A DNA stretch of 40,309 nt from Actinomycetes bacterium (GTDB lineage Bacteria; Actinomycetota; Actinomycetes; S36-B12). Every line of letters starts with the position of its first letter. Position 1 is the first letter of the stretch. The notes below the pieces were generated by a model. That model was not told the origin of the DNA. It worked only from the letters and a program-made list of their open reading frames with translations, and searched no databases. The stretch lies in NCBI GenBank assembly GCA_024639145.1, contig JAHEIZ010000019.1, positions 1-40,309 on the forward strand, given 5' to 3'. The position numbers and the translations under genes were made by a program. Of the stretch, positions 17,810-25,773 are shown piece by piece.

Positions 17810-19246
17810 CTACCGACGAGTAGTAAGTCGTCGCCAACCAGAGCCGAGCAGCCCCATCACCCCTCCCGGGGCAATGAGCACCACCAGGACCAGGAGCAGA
17901 CCGTAGGCCAAGGTGGGCAAGTTATTGGTCACCTGGTCGCTCCAGCCTCGATCCCCCGCCAGATTCGAGACCGCCGCCGGGAGCCCGACCAGCAGGACCG
18001 CGCCGATCACGGCTCCGACGAGCGAGCCACGGCCACCGAGGACGACGCCGACGAGCAGGGAGAGCGAGAGGGCCACCCCGTAAGCCCCGGGCCCGACGTA
18101 GGTCAGGATCTGGGCGAAGACGGCACCGGCGAGGGCGGCGAACAGGCTGCTGACGACGAAGGCTGACACCTTCGAGGCCGCGGGCGAGATGCCCGAGAGA
18201 GCTGCCGCGATCGGATCATCGCGCACGGCCTTCCAGACCCGACCCTGGCGACCGCGCACCAGGTTGAGGGCGACGAAGCCGGCGATGCAGGCCACCGCGA
18301 TCGAGACCGAGGCCTGCCACTGCTCGAGGATGAAGCCGGCATCGGTGACGGTGCCGGACGGAGTTGAGGAGATCGCCGATGCCGAGGGCATGGGTACAGG
18401 ATCTGCCGACGCACTCGACCCGGCTCCGGTGACATCGGACGGCGTCAACATGTCGGACGGCGACGACGAGCCGGTGACATCAGAGGGCGTAAGCATGTCG
18501 GACGGCGACGACGAGCCGGTGACATCAGAGGGCGTAAGCATGTCGGACGGCGACGACGAGCCGGTGACATCAGAGGGCGTGAGCATGTCGGACGGCGACG
18601 ACGAGCCGGTGACATCAGAGGGCGTGAGCATGTCGGACGATCCCGATGAGGCATCGGACGGGACAGGGCTGGTTCCCGAGAGTGCGAGATCGAGTGCTGC
18701 AGCATCGCTCTCGACAGCAGCATCGATGGCGGCAGCCGTATCGGTCGCGTAGCCGCCCTCGGGATACGGAACTGTGAGCATGAGACCCTGGCTGCCACCG
18801 AGCAGACCCGGGAAGCGCGCAGCAATGGACGGCAGCCCGACGGCAATGCCGAGGGTGAGGCCTGCGAGGTATGGCCCGCGCAGGCGGGCGGCAAGCAGGC
18901 CGATGATCAGGCCGGCGATCACTCCCCCGAGCCCGGCGAAGATCACCGACCACACAGCGTTCCACTGCATCCCGAGGATCGGAACCGTCTGCCAGTTCAG
19001 GCTCGTCACGGCGAAGACGTATCCGCCAACGGCCATCAATGCGCCATTGCCGAGTGACACCTGGCCGGACAGGCCAACCAGGATCACCATGCCGAACATC
19101 GCGGTGGCGTACATCGCCGCGAGCGCGAGGTAGTAACTCATCAGCGGCTCGACCATCACGTTCAGACGCGACAGTACGAGCCAGATCGCGATGAACAGCG
19201 GTGCGTGAACGAGAAGGCGCGAATTGCGCAGCCAGGAAGGCATCAC
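17810..19246 (-). CDS. livM: branched-chain amino acid ABC transporter permease (LivM type) with tandem-repeat insert
   Basis: Encodes 478 residues; LivM proteins are usually near 300-420. Residues 1-160 and 308-465 form the hydrophobic permease, with GLSGQVSLGNGALMAVGGYV (about 58-77) and the EAA-like cytoplasmic loop WKAVRDDPIAAALSGI (about 338-353) that contacts the ATPases. Between them, residues about 166-305 are a hydrophilic Ser/Pro/Asp-rich insert whose centre (204-274) is almost five copies of a 15-residue unit SDMLTPSDVTGSSSP. The insert sits at the place of an inter-helix loop and is probably outside the membrane. The start is GTG at 19246 or the adjacent ATG at 19243; the GTG overlaps the livH stop. 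Confidence 0.92.
   Translation of the reverse strand: MMPSWLRNSRLLVHAPLFIAIWLVLSRLNVMVEPLMSYYLALAAMYATAMFGMVILVGLSGQVSLGNGALMAVGGYVFAVTSLNWQTVPILGMQWNAVWSVIFAGLGGVIAGLIIGLLAARLRGPYLAGLTLGIAVGLPSIAARFPGLLGGSQGLMLTVPYPEGGYATDTAAAIDAAVESDAAALDLALSGTSPVPSDASSGSSDMLTPSDVTGSSSPSDMLTPSDVTGSSSPSDMLTPSDVTGSSSPSDMLTPSDVTGSSSPSDMLTPSDVTGAGSSASADPVPMPSASAISSTPSGTVTDAGFILEQWQASVSIAVACIAGFVALNLVRGRQGRVWKAVRDDPIAAALSGISPAASKVSAFVVSSLFAALAGAVFAQILTYVGPGAYGVALSLSLLVGVVLGGRGSLVGAVIGAVLLVGLPAAVSNLAGDRGWSDQVTNNLPTLAYGLLLVLVVLIAPGGVMGLLGSGWRRLTTRR
18431..18639. repeat. 45-bp in-frame tandem repeat, 4.6 copies
   Basis: Unit starts are 18431, 18476, 18521, 18566 and 18611; the last copy diverges after about 29 bases. 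Copies 2 and 3 look identical and copy 4 differs by one base (GTAAGC versus GTGAGC); copy 1 has a few changes. Because 45 is a multiple of three, copy-number change would keep livM in frame. The near identity points to recent duplication or ongoing homogenisation. Confidence 0.95.
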
Positions 19247-20121
19247 ACCGCCCTCGACTTACCGCGACCGAATGCGCCTCCGGGACGCACCACAAGCGTG
19301 ATGGCCAGCAGTATCAAGACGACGATCGGCGCGTCACCGGCCTCGCCGTAACCGGTGACCAATGCGAGTACGAGGCCCGTGCCGACGCCGAAGGCCACCG
19401 CTCCAATGAGGCTGTCGAGACCACCGACGACCGCAGCGGTGAAGGCAAAGATCAGCAGGATGTCGAAGCTATTCGGCGACAGACTCGCGGTCGGTGCGAT
19501 GAGAACACCGGCGACCGCACCTACGACGCCCGCGAGAGCCCAGCCGAAGGCGAGCATGCGATTGACTCGAATACCGGAGAGCTTAGCGACCTCGGGGTTG
19601 AAGGCCGAGGCGCGCATCGACAATCCGAGTGAGGTGCGCGTGAAGAGCAAGGTGAGTGCCACGACGAGCACAGCCGTGACGACATAGACGAGAACGTCGT
19701 ACCAGGAAATCGGCCAGATGCGCCCGCCGATTTCGAGACCGTCATTGGCCACGGGCGGCGGGAAGGACTGCGGCTCGCCGCCCCAGATCATCGCCGCGAG
19801 TGCCTGCAGGGAGATCAGCACGCCAAAGGTGGCGATAATGGAACCTGAGGTGTCGAGTCGCTGCACCGGCCGCAGCACGAGCGCGTACACGATGAGTCCG
19901 AGAATCGCTCCGGCAACCAGGCCGGCGAGCAGCGCGAGAAACCATGAGCCTGTGGCCTGCTGCACGATCAGTGCGATGAAGGTCGTGAACATCGCCTGGC
20001 CGACCTGAGCGAAGTTCACGATGCGCGTCGAGCGCCAGACAAGAACGAGCGCGAGGGCGAACAGCGCGATGACCGCGCCGCTGGAGAACCCGCCGAGGAG
20101 GTAGTCGATAAAAGTCGTCAT
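19243..20121 (-). CDS. livH: branched-chain amino acid ABC transporter permease (LivH type)
   Basis: Complete gene of 292 residues, the usual LivH length. About eight hydrophobic helices are visible, starting with MTTFIDYLLGGFSSGAVIAL. The motif WRSTRIVNFAQVGQAMF near residues 29-45 is the classic LivH start of helix two, and the EAA-like loop LSMRASAFNPEVAKLSGIRV (about 171-190) contacts the ATPase. Pairs with LivM to form the membrane channel. It lies nine bases after livF and overlaps livM. Confidence 0.93.
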   Translation of the reverse strand: MTTFIDYLLGGFSSGAVIALFALALVLVWRSTRIVNFAQVGQAMFTTFIALIVQQATGSWFLALLAGLVAGAILGLIVYALVLRPVQRLDTSGSIIATFGVLISLQALAAMIWGGEPQSFPPPVANDGLEIGGRIWPISWYDVLVYVVTAVLVVALTLLFTRTSLGLSMRASAFNPEVAKLSGIRVNRMLAFGWALAGVVGAVAGVLIAPTASLSPNSFDILLIFAFTAAVVGGLDSLIGAVAFGVGTGLVLALVTGYGEAGDAPIVVLILLAITLVVRPGGAFGRGKSRAV

Positions 20122-20129
20122 GTCAGCGC

Positions 20130-20834
20130 CTACGACCCCAGGTACGCATCGCGTAGTTCGTCGTCGGCCGCGATCTCTTCCGCAGTGCCGACCCGGACAA
20201 CAGTGCCGAGGTTCATGATGATGCCGGTCGTCGCGACGCGAAGTGCCGTCACGGCGTTCTGCTCGACGAGCAGCACCGCAAGGTTCTTCTCGCGTGCAAG
20301 CTGATTCACCAGCTGCAGGATCTGCGTCACGATGAGGGGCGCGAGACCGAGCGACGGTTCATCGAGCAGGAGGCAGGTCGGGTCGCACATCAGCGCGCGG
20401 CCGATCGCGAGCTGCTGACGCTCACCGCCGCTGAGGGTGTCGGAGCGCATGCGGCGACGCTCCGCCAGCACGGGGAACATGTCGTAGATCTCCGCTGATG
20501 TCGCCTTGCGCTCTGCGCTCGGTCGCCACAGCCCGCCCAGGTGCAGGTTCTCCTCGACGGTCAGTTCGGGAATGGTCGAGCGCCCCTCGGGAATCAGCGC
20601 CATGCCGGTTCGGACGATGTCCTCGGGCGATCGACCGGTGACCACGGCGCCATCGAGCTCGGCGGAGCCGGACTCGGGCTTGACCAGGCCGGCGAGGGTG
20701 CGCATCAACGTGGACTTGCCTGCTCCGTTCGCGCCGATCACCGCAGTGACCTCGCCGCGCGGCACGATCAGGCTGACGGCATCAAGTGCGCGCACGGCAC
20801 CGAAGCTGACGCTCAACTGCTTGACCTCGAGCAT
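20130..20834 (-). CDS. livF: branched-chain amino acid ABC transporter ATPase (LivF type)
   Basis: Complete gene of 234 residues. Walker A (GANGAGKST, about residues 34-42), Q-loop, signature LSGGERQQ, Walker B (CLLLDEPSLGLAP) and H-loop region (VLLVEQN) are all present. The short length and the IPEGR and LGLAP motifs are typical of LivF rather than LivG. Its start shares one base with the livG stop (TGATG). It powers uptake together with LivG. Confidence 0.95.
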   Translation of the reverse strand: MLEVKQLSVSFGAVRALDAVSLIVPRGEVTAVIGANGAGKSTLMRTLAGLVKPESGSAELDGAVVTGRSPEDIVRTGMALIPEGRSTIPELTVEENLHLGGLWRPSAERKATSAEIYDMFPVLAERRRMRSDTLSGGERQQLAIGRALMCDPTCLLLDEPSLGLAPLIVTQILQLVNQLAREKNLAVLLVEQNAVTALRVATTGIIMNLGTVVRVGTAEEIAADDELRDAYLGS

Positions 20835-21634
20835 CAGACGGCCTCCTCGTGACCGAGGTATGCCTCGAGGACTGCGGGGTTGTTCCGAATCTCCGTCGGC
20901 GTTCCGGAGGCGATCACCTTGCCCGCATCGAGGACCCAGATGAGGTCACATACATTCATGACGAGATCCATGTGATGCTCGACGAGGAGAACAGTGCGCT
21001 GAGGAGTCCAGCTCCGGATGAGGGCACCAAGCTCGGCGATGTCACCGACACTCACGCCGCCTGCAGGTTCATCGAGCATGACGATCGACGGATCACTGAC
21101 CAGCGCGCGTGCGAGCGCCACGCGCTTTTGCACGGGATACGGGAGCTCGGACGGGAATCGATCGCGGGCATCTGCCACGCCGAGCTCGGCCATCACGGCG
21201 AGAGCTCTTTCGCGCAGTCGGGCGGTACGGGTATCGGCCCAGGGCATCGCGAGACCGTCGGCGATGATGCCGGTGCGGATGGACGCCGAGCCACCGAGCA
21301 TCACGTTGTCGAGTGCCGAGAGCGTGGCGAAGAGCCCCACCCCCTGGAGGGTGCGCGCGACACCGAGCTTGGTCAGCCGTTGCGGCCTGATCCGACGTTG
21401 GAGTGAACCGTTGATGGTGACTGTGCCGGAGTCAGCGGAGAGGAATCCGGAGAGCACGTTGAAGACCGTGGTCTTGCCCGCGCCGTTGGGGCCGATCAGG
21501 CCGGTGACAGCTCCTTGGGGGACGTCAATGCTCACCGAGTCGAGGATCTGGAGCCCCGACAGCTTGATCGAGACATCGCGCAGTGAGATCGCCGAGTCGA
21601 CCGGCACCCCGCTCATGCGACTCCGTCCGATCAC
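20834..21634 (-). CDS. livG: branched-chain amino acid ABC transporter ATPase (LivG type), atypical signature
   Basis: Encodes 266 residues from a GTG at 21634; the ATG at 21616 is an alternative that would remove six residues. Walker A (GPNGAGKTT, about 48-56), Walker B (IVMLDEPAGGVS) and H-loop (VLLVEHHMD) are intact. The signature position reads LPYPVQKR in place of LSGGQ or the LPYGxQ form common in LivG, so the usual glycine is missing. The ARTLQGVGLFATLSALDNVM stretch after the Q-loop is LivG-like. First gene of the operon livG-livF-livH-livM-binding protein. Confidence 0.9.
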   Translation of the reverse strand: MIGRSRMSGVPVDSAISLRDVSIKLSGLQILDSVSIDVPQGAVTGLIGPNGAGKTTVFNVLSGFLSADSGTVTINGSLQRRIRPQRLTKLGVARTLQGVGLFATLSALDNVMLGGSASIRTGIIADGLAMPWADTRTARLRERALAVMAELGVADARDRFPSELPYPVQKRVALARALVSDPSIVMLDEPAGGVSVGDIAELGALIRSWTPQRTVLLVEHHMDLVMNVCDLIWVLDAGKVIASGTPTEIRNNPAVLEAYLGHEEAV

Positions 21635-21667
21635 CGTTAACCCTCACTGCCGTTCGACAGCCCTGCC

Positions 21668-21696
21668 AGTGTGTCGTGGGCGCAAACGGTGGTCAA
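21668..21696 (-). promoter_or_regulatory. candidate promoter of the liv operon
   Basis: Minus strand TTGACC (21691-21696), a 17-base spacer, CACACT (21668-21673). The -35 is good, the -10 weak. It lies between the rplA terminator and livG. Confidence 0.4.
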
Positions 21697-21714
21697 TCGG
21701 TTTGGCTGAAAACG

Positions 21715-21745
21715 ACGAAGGGGCAGCCGATGGCTGCCCCTTCGT
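21715..21745 (-). terminator. intrinsic terminator after rplA
   Basis: A perfect 14-bp stem (ACGAAGGGGCAGCC / GGCTGCCCCTTCGT) with loop ATC on the minus strand, 17 bases past the rplA stop and followed by CGTTTTC. It ends the rplK-rplA transcript before the liv operon. Confidence 0.88.
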
Positions 21746-21762
21746 TGATCGCTTCGTGACGA

Positions 21763-22476
21763 CTAGATGTCGTCTTCCGCAGTGAGGTTCTTGACGCGGT
21801 TCGAGTCCACCTGCACGCCCGGACCCATGGTCGAGGAGAAGGTGGCCTTCTTGATGTAACGACCCTTGGCCGCGGACGGCTTCAGGCGCAGGACCTCGTC
21901 GAGGGCCGCTGCGTAGTTCTCGACGAGCTGGGTCTCGCTGAACGAGGCCTTCCCGATCGGGAACTGCAGGTTGGAGTGCTTGTCGACACGGAACTCGATC
22001 TTGCCGCCCTTGATGTCGTCGACAGCCTTCGCGACATCCATGGTGACGGTGCCGGTCTTCGGGTTCGGCATCAGGCCACGAGGACCAAGCACCTTGCCCA
22101 GGGTTCCGACCTTGCCCATCAGATCGGGCGTGCAGACGGCGGCATCGAAATCAGTCCAGCCTCCGCGCACCTTCTCGATGAGCTCATCGGAACCCACGAA
22201 GTCGGCTCCTGCTGCGCGTGCTTCGTCTGCCTTCTCGCCGTTGGCGAAGACCAGGACCCGGGCGGTCTTGCCGGTGCCGTGCGGAAGGTTGACGGTGCCA
22301 CGCACCATCTGGTCTGCCTTGCGGGGGTCAACGCCCAGACGCATGGAGACCTCGACGGTCGGATCGAACTTGCTTGCAACGCCGGCCTTGACGAGACGAA
22401 CGGCCGAGAGCGGTGAGTACAGCTCGTCGGGGTTGATCTTCTCAGCGGCGGCGCGGTATGCCTTGCTGCGCTTCAT
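21763..22476 (-). CDS. rplA: 50S ribosomal protein L1 (uL1)
   Basis: Complete gene of 237 residues. L1 forms the mobile stalk that handles E-site tRNA. The sequence has the family blocks [20 protein letters not shown] (about 36-55), [20 protein letters not shown] and [16 protein letters not shown]. It follows rplK by 74 bases as usual. In many bacteria L1 represses this operon by binding upstream of rplK; the hairpins at 23012-23093 lie there but show no clear L1 site. Confidence 0.97.
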   Translation of the reverse strand: MKRSKAYRAAAEKINPDELYSPLSAVRLVKAGVASKFDPTVEVSMRLGVDPRKADQMVRGTVNLPHGTGKTARVLVFANGEKADEARAAGADFVGSDELIEKVRGGWTDFDAAVCTPDLMGKVGTLGKVLGPRGLMPNPKTGTVTMDVAKAVDDIKGGKIEFRVDKHSNLQFPIGKASFSETQLVENYAAALDEVLRLKPSAAKGRYIKKATFSSTMGPGVQVDSNRVKNLTAEDDI

Positions 22477-22550
22477 GTTCTGCTCCTTCGCAGGTTGTGG
22501 TTAGTGAGCCGCGCAGGCTCTCCCACGTGATTCGGATTGGGGGGTTTCCC

Positions 22551-22982
22551 TTAGGAAACGGTGATGCCCATCTGACGAGCGGTGCCCTCGATGATCTTCA
22601 TCGCAGCATCGATGTCATTGGCATTGAGATCGGGCATCTTGGTGGTGGCGATCTCGCGGACCTGATCCGATGTGATGGATCCGGCCTTGACCTTGTGCGG
22701 CTCGCCCGAGCCCTTCTCCAGGCCTGCGGCCTTGAGAATGAGGCGGGATGCCGGCGGGGTCTTCAGGACGAAGTCGAACGTGCGGTCTTCGTAGACCGTG
22801 ATCTCGACGGGGATGATGTTGCCGCGCTGGCTTTCCGTGGCCGCGTTGTAGGCCTTGCAGAAATCCATGATGTTCACGCCGTGCTGGCCGAGTGCAGGGC
22901 CAACGGGCGGCGCGGGGTTCGCGGCGCCTGCCTGAATCTGGAGCTTGATCAGGCCGGCAACCTTCTTCTTCTTGGGTGCCAT
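22551..22982 (-). CDS. rplK: 50S ribosomal protein L11 (uL11)
   Basis: Complete gene of 143 residues. L11 binds the GTPase-associated centre of 23S rRNA and is needed for stringent response signalling. The sequence starts [20 protein letters not shown] and has the [20 protein letters not shown] motif (about 24-43), the thiostrepton/micrococcin contact region, and the C-terminal RNA-binding domain. It is separated from nusG by 114 bases that hold three hairpins. Confidence 0.97.
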   Translation of the reverse strand: MAPKKKKVAGLIKLQIQAGAANPAPPVGPALGQHGVNIMDFCKAYNAATESQRGNIIPVEITVYEDRTFDFVLKTPPASRLILKAAGLEKGSGEPHKVKAGSITSDQVREIATTKMPDLNANDIDAAMKIIEGTARQMGITVS

Positions 22983-23011
22983 GGTGATTCGGGTCCTTAC
23001 CTGTGTGATGA

Positions 23012-23093
23012 CCTCGCGAGTTCCCCGCGAGGGACGTGCTGCTCGTCAGTGACTGCCTGACGAGGTGGTGCGATCTGCGGGTTGCCCCGCAGA
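23012..23093 (-). other. three tandem hairpins between nusG and rplK
   Basis: Hairpin A 23012-23032 (CCTCGCG / CGCGAGG, 7-base loop), B 23042-23064 (CTCGTCAG / CTGACGAG, 7-base loop), C 23074-23093 (TCTGCGGG / CCCGCAGA, 4-base loop). C comes first on the transcript, just past the nusG stop. Together they fill most of the 114-bp gap. They may be a terminator plus leader structures for rplK-rplA; no family was recognised. Confidence 0.7.
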
Positions 23094-23096
23094 GGA

Positions 23097-23939
23097 TCAG
23101 GTGTTCTTCTGGATCTGGTTGAAGGCCAGCTCGACCGGGGTCTCGCGACCGAAGATCTCGACGAGGCCGGTGACCTTCTGGGCCTCGATGTTGATCTCGG
23201 AGATCGACGCGTGGAGAGTGGCGAACGGACCGTCGACCACGGTGACCGAGTCGCCGATCGAGAAGTCGATCTCGATGGCCGGTGCACTCGAGCTCGCGCC
23301 ACCGGACGTTGCCGGGGCACCGGGTGCGCCGGCCTTCTTCTCGGGAACGGGAGCAAGGATGGCGACAACCTCATCGAGGGTCAGCGGTGCGGGCTGGTGG
23401 CCGTGGCCGACGAAGCCCGTGACACCGGGAGTGTGACGCACGACGCCCCACGACTCATCGGTGAGCTCCATGCGCACGAGCACGTAGCCGGGGAACTTGT
23501 TGCGGCGGACGAGCTTGCGGACGCCGCCCTTGATCTCGGTGACCTCTTCCATCGGTACCTCGACCTGGAAGATGTAGTCCTCGACGTTGAGGCTGATGAC
23601 ACGGCTCTCGAGGTTGCCCTTGACCTTGTTCTCATAGCCGGCGTAGGAGTGAATGACGTACCAGTCACCGGGAGAGATACGCATCTGCTCCTTGAACGCG
23701 GCAACGGGATCTTCGTCCACTTCCTCGTCGATCTCGGCAGCAACCTCAGCAGCCACCTCGCCCTCAATCTCGATCGCAGCAGCGTCGACGATCAGCTCGG
23801 CGTCGATCTCGGCATCGAGTGCAGCAGTGGTCACGACATCCGCAGCCGCCGTCTCGGCGATCTCCTCCGCGGCGGACAGCACAGCGGCAGCCTCTGCCTC
23901 GAAGTCATCAGCGGCGAACTCTTGGTCCAGATCGGACAC
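23097..23939 (-). CDS. nusG: transcription antitermination factor NusG with acidic N-terminal arm
   Basis: Encodes 280 residues from the GTG at 23939. An ATG nine bases upstream (23948) is in frame, but AAGGAG lies only one base before it and about ten before the GTG, so the GTG fits better. NusG binds RNA polymerase and links it to Rho or the ribosome. The NGN domain ([19 protein letters not shown] from residue 91, FPGYVLVRM near 149) and the KOW domain ([20 protein letters not shown] from about 226) are intact. Two additions stand out: residues 1-82 contain no Lys or Arg and many Glu, Asp and Ala, and an Ala/Gly/Ser/Pro-rich linker (about 196-221) separates the domains. It follows secE by 49 bases. 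Confidence 0.96.
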   Translation of the reverse strand: MSDLDQEFAADDFEAEAAAVLSAAEEIAETAAADVVTTAALDAEIDAELIVDAAAIEIEGEVAAEVAAEIDEEVDEDPVAAFKEQMRISPGDWYVIHSYAGYENKVKGNLESRVISLNVEDYIFQVEVPMEEVTEIKGGVRKLVRRNKFPGYVLVRMELTDESWGVVRHTPGVTGFVGHGHQPAPLTLDEVVAILAPVPEKKAGAPGAPATSGGASSSAPAIEIDFSIGDSVTVVDGPFATLHASISEINIEAQKVTGLVEIFGRETPVELAFNQIQKNT

Positions 23940-23988
23940 GGCGGTCATTCTCCTTAATAGACGAACAGGGTGGGGGAAGCGAGCGTGA

Positions 23989-24234
23989 TCATCCGAAGAT
24001 GAGCAGGACTCCCTTGGTGAAGACGTAGTCGAAGCCGGCGATGATCGCCGAGATGACTGCAACGAACACGATGACGATCGTCGTGTAGGCAATCAACTCC
24101 TTGCGAGTCGGCCAGATGACCTTGCGAAGCTCGACGATGATCTGACGGATGAACAGCGCGATACGCGAGAAGATGTTCCCGCGCGAACGACGCGCGTCTG
24201 AGCTCGAGCGCTCTGACGTGTCGGTGTCTGTCAT
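23989..24234 (-). CDS. secE: preprotein translocase subunit SecE
   Basis: Encodes 81 residues from the ATG at 24234. The frame stays open upstream only because it runs through tRNA-Trp. SecE clamps the SecY channel. The charged N-terminus, the conserved amphipathic [14 protein letters not shown] segment and a single C-terminal membrane helix (about residues 53-76) match the short one-helix SecE of actinobacteria. It lies between tRNA-Trp and nusG, the usual arrangement. Confidence 0.96.
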   Translation of the reverse strand: MTDTDTSERSSSDARRSRGNIFSRIALFIRQIIVELRKVIWPTRKELIAYTTIVIVFVAVISAIIAGFDYVFTKGVLLIFG

Positions 24235-24306
24235 GACTGCCTTCTCTTCGTGAACCTGAGTACTGCTGGTGGTACAACCTGCTGCGCGGCCGTATGACCG
24301 CTCCGC

Positions 24307-24378
24307 AGGGCCGGAGGGACTTGAACCCCCAACCCCCGGTTTTGGAGACCGGTGCTCTGCCAGTTGAGCTACGACCCT
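24307..24378 (-). tRNA. tRNA-Trp (CCA anticodon)
   Basis: 72 bases fold as a full cloverleaf: acceptor AGGGTCG/CGGCCCT, D-arm GCTC/GAGC, anticodon stem CCGGT/ACCGG with loop CTCCAAA, T-arm with TTCAAGT. The 3' CCA is not encoded. It sits before secE-nusG, as in many actinobacteria. Confidence 0.97.
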
Positions 24379-24439
24379 TTGTGAGGAGAAGTCGGCTGCC
24401 TTTGGGCAGGCTGCCGCCAAGCTTCCTTACGGATCAGTG

Positions 24440-24470
24440 AGTCTACGGCCCCTCGGGAAGGGCGGTCCAA
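24440..24470 (-). promoter_or_regulatory. candidate promoter for tRNA-Trp and secE-nusG
   Basis: Minus strand TTGGAC (24465-24470), a 19-base spacer, TAGACT (24440-24445). The -10 is a good TANNNT, the -35 only partial. The rest of the 192-bp divergent gap to aspC (24379-24570) shows only repeated ATCGGGC-like words and no gene. Confidence 0.45.
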
Positions 24471-24570
24471 TCGGGCATATCGGGCCCTCCGGTGCCCGCT
24501 CCGGAACACCTGTGCGTACCGATCCAGATACCCGATCAGCGCACTGGATCGGGCCTGGAACAATGGAGAC

Positions 24571-25773
24571 ATGACCTCACGCATCTCCGCCCGAATCTCC
24601 TCCATCACCGAGTCGGCCACGCTGGCTGTCGACGCCAAGGCCAAGGCCCTCAAGGCCGCCGGGCGCCCCGTGATCGGCTTCGGGGCCGGCGAGCCGGACT
24701 TCCCGACCCCCGACTACATCGTCGAGGCAGCCGTCGCGGCCTGCCGCGTGCCGGCCATGCATCGCTACACCCCGGCAGGTGGCCTGCCCGAGCTCAAGGA
24801 GGCCATTGCGGCCAAGACCCTGCGCGACAGCGGCTACGCGGTCACCGCAGCCCAGGTCCTGGTCACGAACGGCGGCAAGCAGGCCCTCTACAACGCCTTC
24901 GCCACCCTGCTCGATCCCGGGGACGAGGCGATCCTGCCCGCCCCGTACTGGACCACCTACCCGGAGGCCATCCGCCTGGCAGGCGGTGTGCCCGTCGAGG
25001 TCATGACCGACGAGACCAGCGGCTACCGCGCGACCGTCGCCCAGCTTGAGGCCGCACGCACCTCGCGCACGAAGGTGCTCGTCTTCGTCTCGCCCTCGAA
25101 CCCGACCGGCGCCGTCTACTCCCCTGCTGAGGTCAAGGCCATTGGCGAGTGGGCCCTGGCCAATGGCATCTGGGTCATCACCGACGAGATCTACGAGCAC
25201 CTGGTCTACGGCGATGCCGAGTTCAGCTCGATGCCTGTTCTCGTTCCCGGTCTGGCCGATACCTGCATCGTCGTCAACGGCGTCGCGAAGACCTACGCAA
25301 TGACGGGCTGGCGCGTGGGGTGGCTCATCGGCCCCGCTGATGTCATCAAGGCCGCCACCAACCTGCAGTCGCACGCCACCTCGAATGTCTCGAACGTGGC
25401 TCAGGCTGCGGCCATCGCCGCAGTCTCCGGCGATCTCGCAGCAGTCGACGAGATGAAGGTGGCCTTCGATCGTCGACGCACGCTGATCGTCGCAATGCTG
25501 AACGAGATCGACGGCGTCGAGTGCCCCACCCCCGAGGGAGCGTTCTACGTGTACCCATCGGTGAAGGCCCTGATTGGAAAGTCGCTGCGCGGCAAGACAA
25601 TCTCGTCGTCCGCGGAATTGGCGAACATCATCCTCGACGAGGCAGAGGTTGCCGTGGTGCCGGGCGAGGCCTTCGGCACTCCGGGCTACCTGCGCCTGTC
25701 CTACGCACTCGGCGATGCAGACATCACCGAGGGCGTCACGCGCATGCAGAAGCTGCTGTCAGAAGCCAGCTAA
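24571..25773 (+). CDS. aspC: aspartate aminotransferase (class I PLP-dependent)
   Basis: Complete gene of 400 residues. It swaps amino groups between aspartate and 2-oxoglutarate. The PLP lysine is in [17 protein letters not shown] (Lys240), the cofactor-binding [12 protein letters not shown] carries Asp205, [11 protein letters not shown] holds the conserved Asn-Pro-Thr-Gly, and the carboxylate-binding Arg is in [11 protein letters not shown] near the end. A GGAG lies four bases before the ATG. It is divergent from tRNA-Trp, as in Streptomyces. Its last 15 bases overlap the murB end on the other strand. Substrate range (aspartate, prephenate or others) cannot be set from sequence alone. Confidence 0.93.
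   Translation: MTSRISARISSITESATLAVDAKAKALKAAGRPVIGFGAGEPDFPTPDYIVEAAVAACRVPAMHRYTPAGGLPELKEAIAAKTLRDSGYAVTAAQVLVTNGGKQALYNAFATLLDPGDEAILPAPYWTTYPEAIRLAGGVPVEVMTDETSGYRATVAQLEAARTSRTKVLVFVSPSNPTGAVYSPAEVKAIGEWALANGIWVITDEIYEHLVYGDAEFSSMPVLVPGLADTCIVVNGVAKTYAMTGWRVGWLIGPADVIKAATNLQSHATSNVSNVAQAAAIAAVSGDLAAVDEMKVAFDRRRTLIVAMLNEIDGVECPTPEGAFYVYPSVKALIGKSLRGKTISSSAELANIILDEAEVAVVPGEAFGTPGYLRLSYALGDADITEGVTRMQKLLSEAS

Noticed and set aside
18189..18752. Plus-strand open frame with a repeated EPVTSEGVSMSDGDD unit
   Set aside because: It is the antisense reading of the 45-bp repeat in livM. The minus-strand frame encodes a recognisable permease on both sides of the repeat.
24235..24420. Upstream extension of secE by 62 codons
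   Set aside because: It reads through tRNA-Trp, giving the peptide signature that tRNA genes leave in translated databases. SecE begins at 24234.
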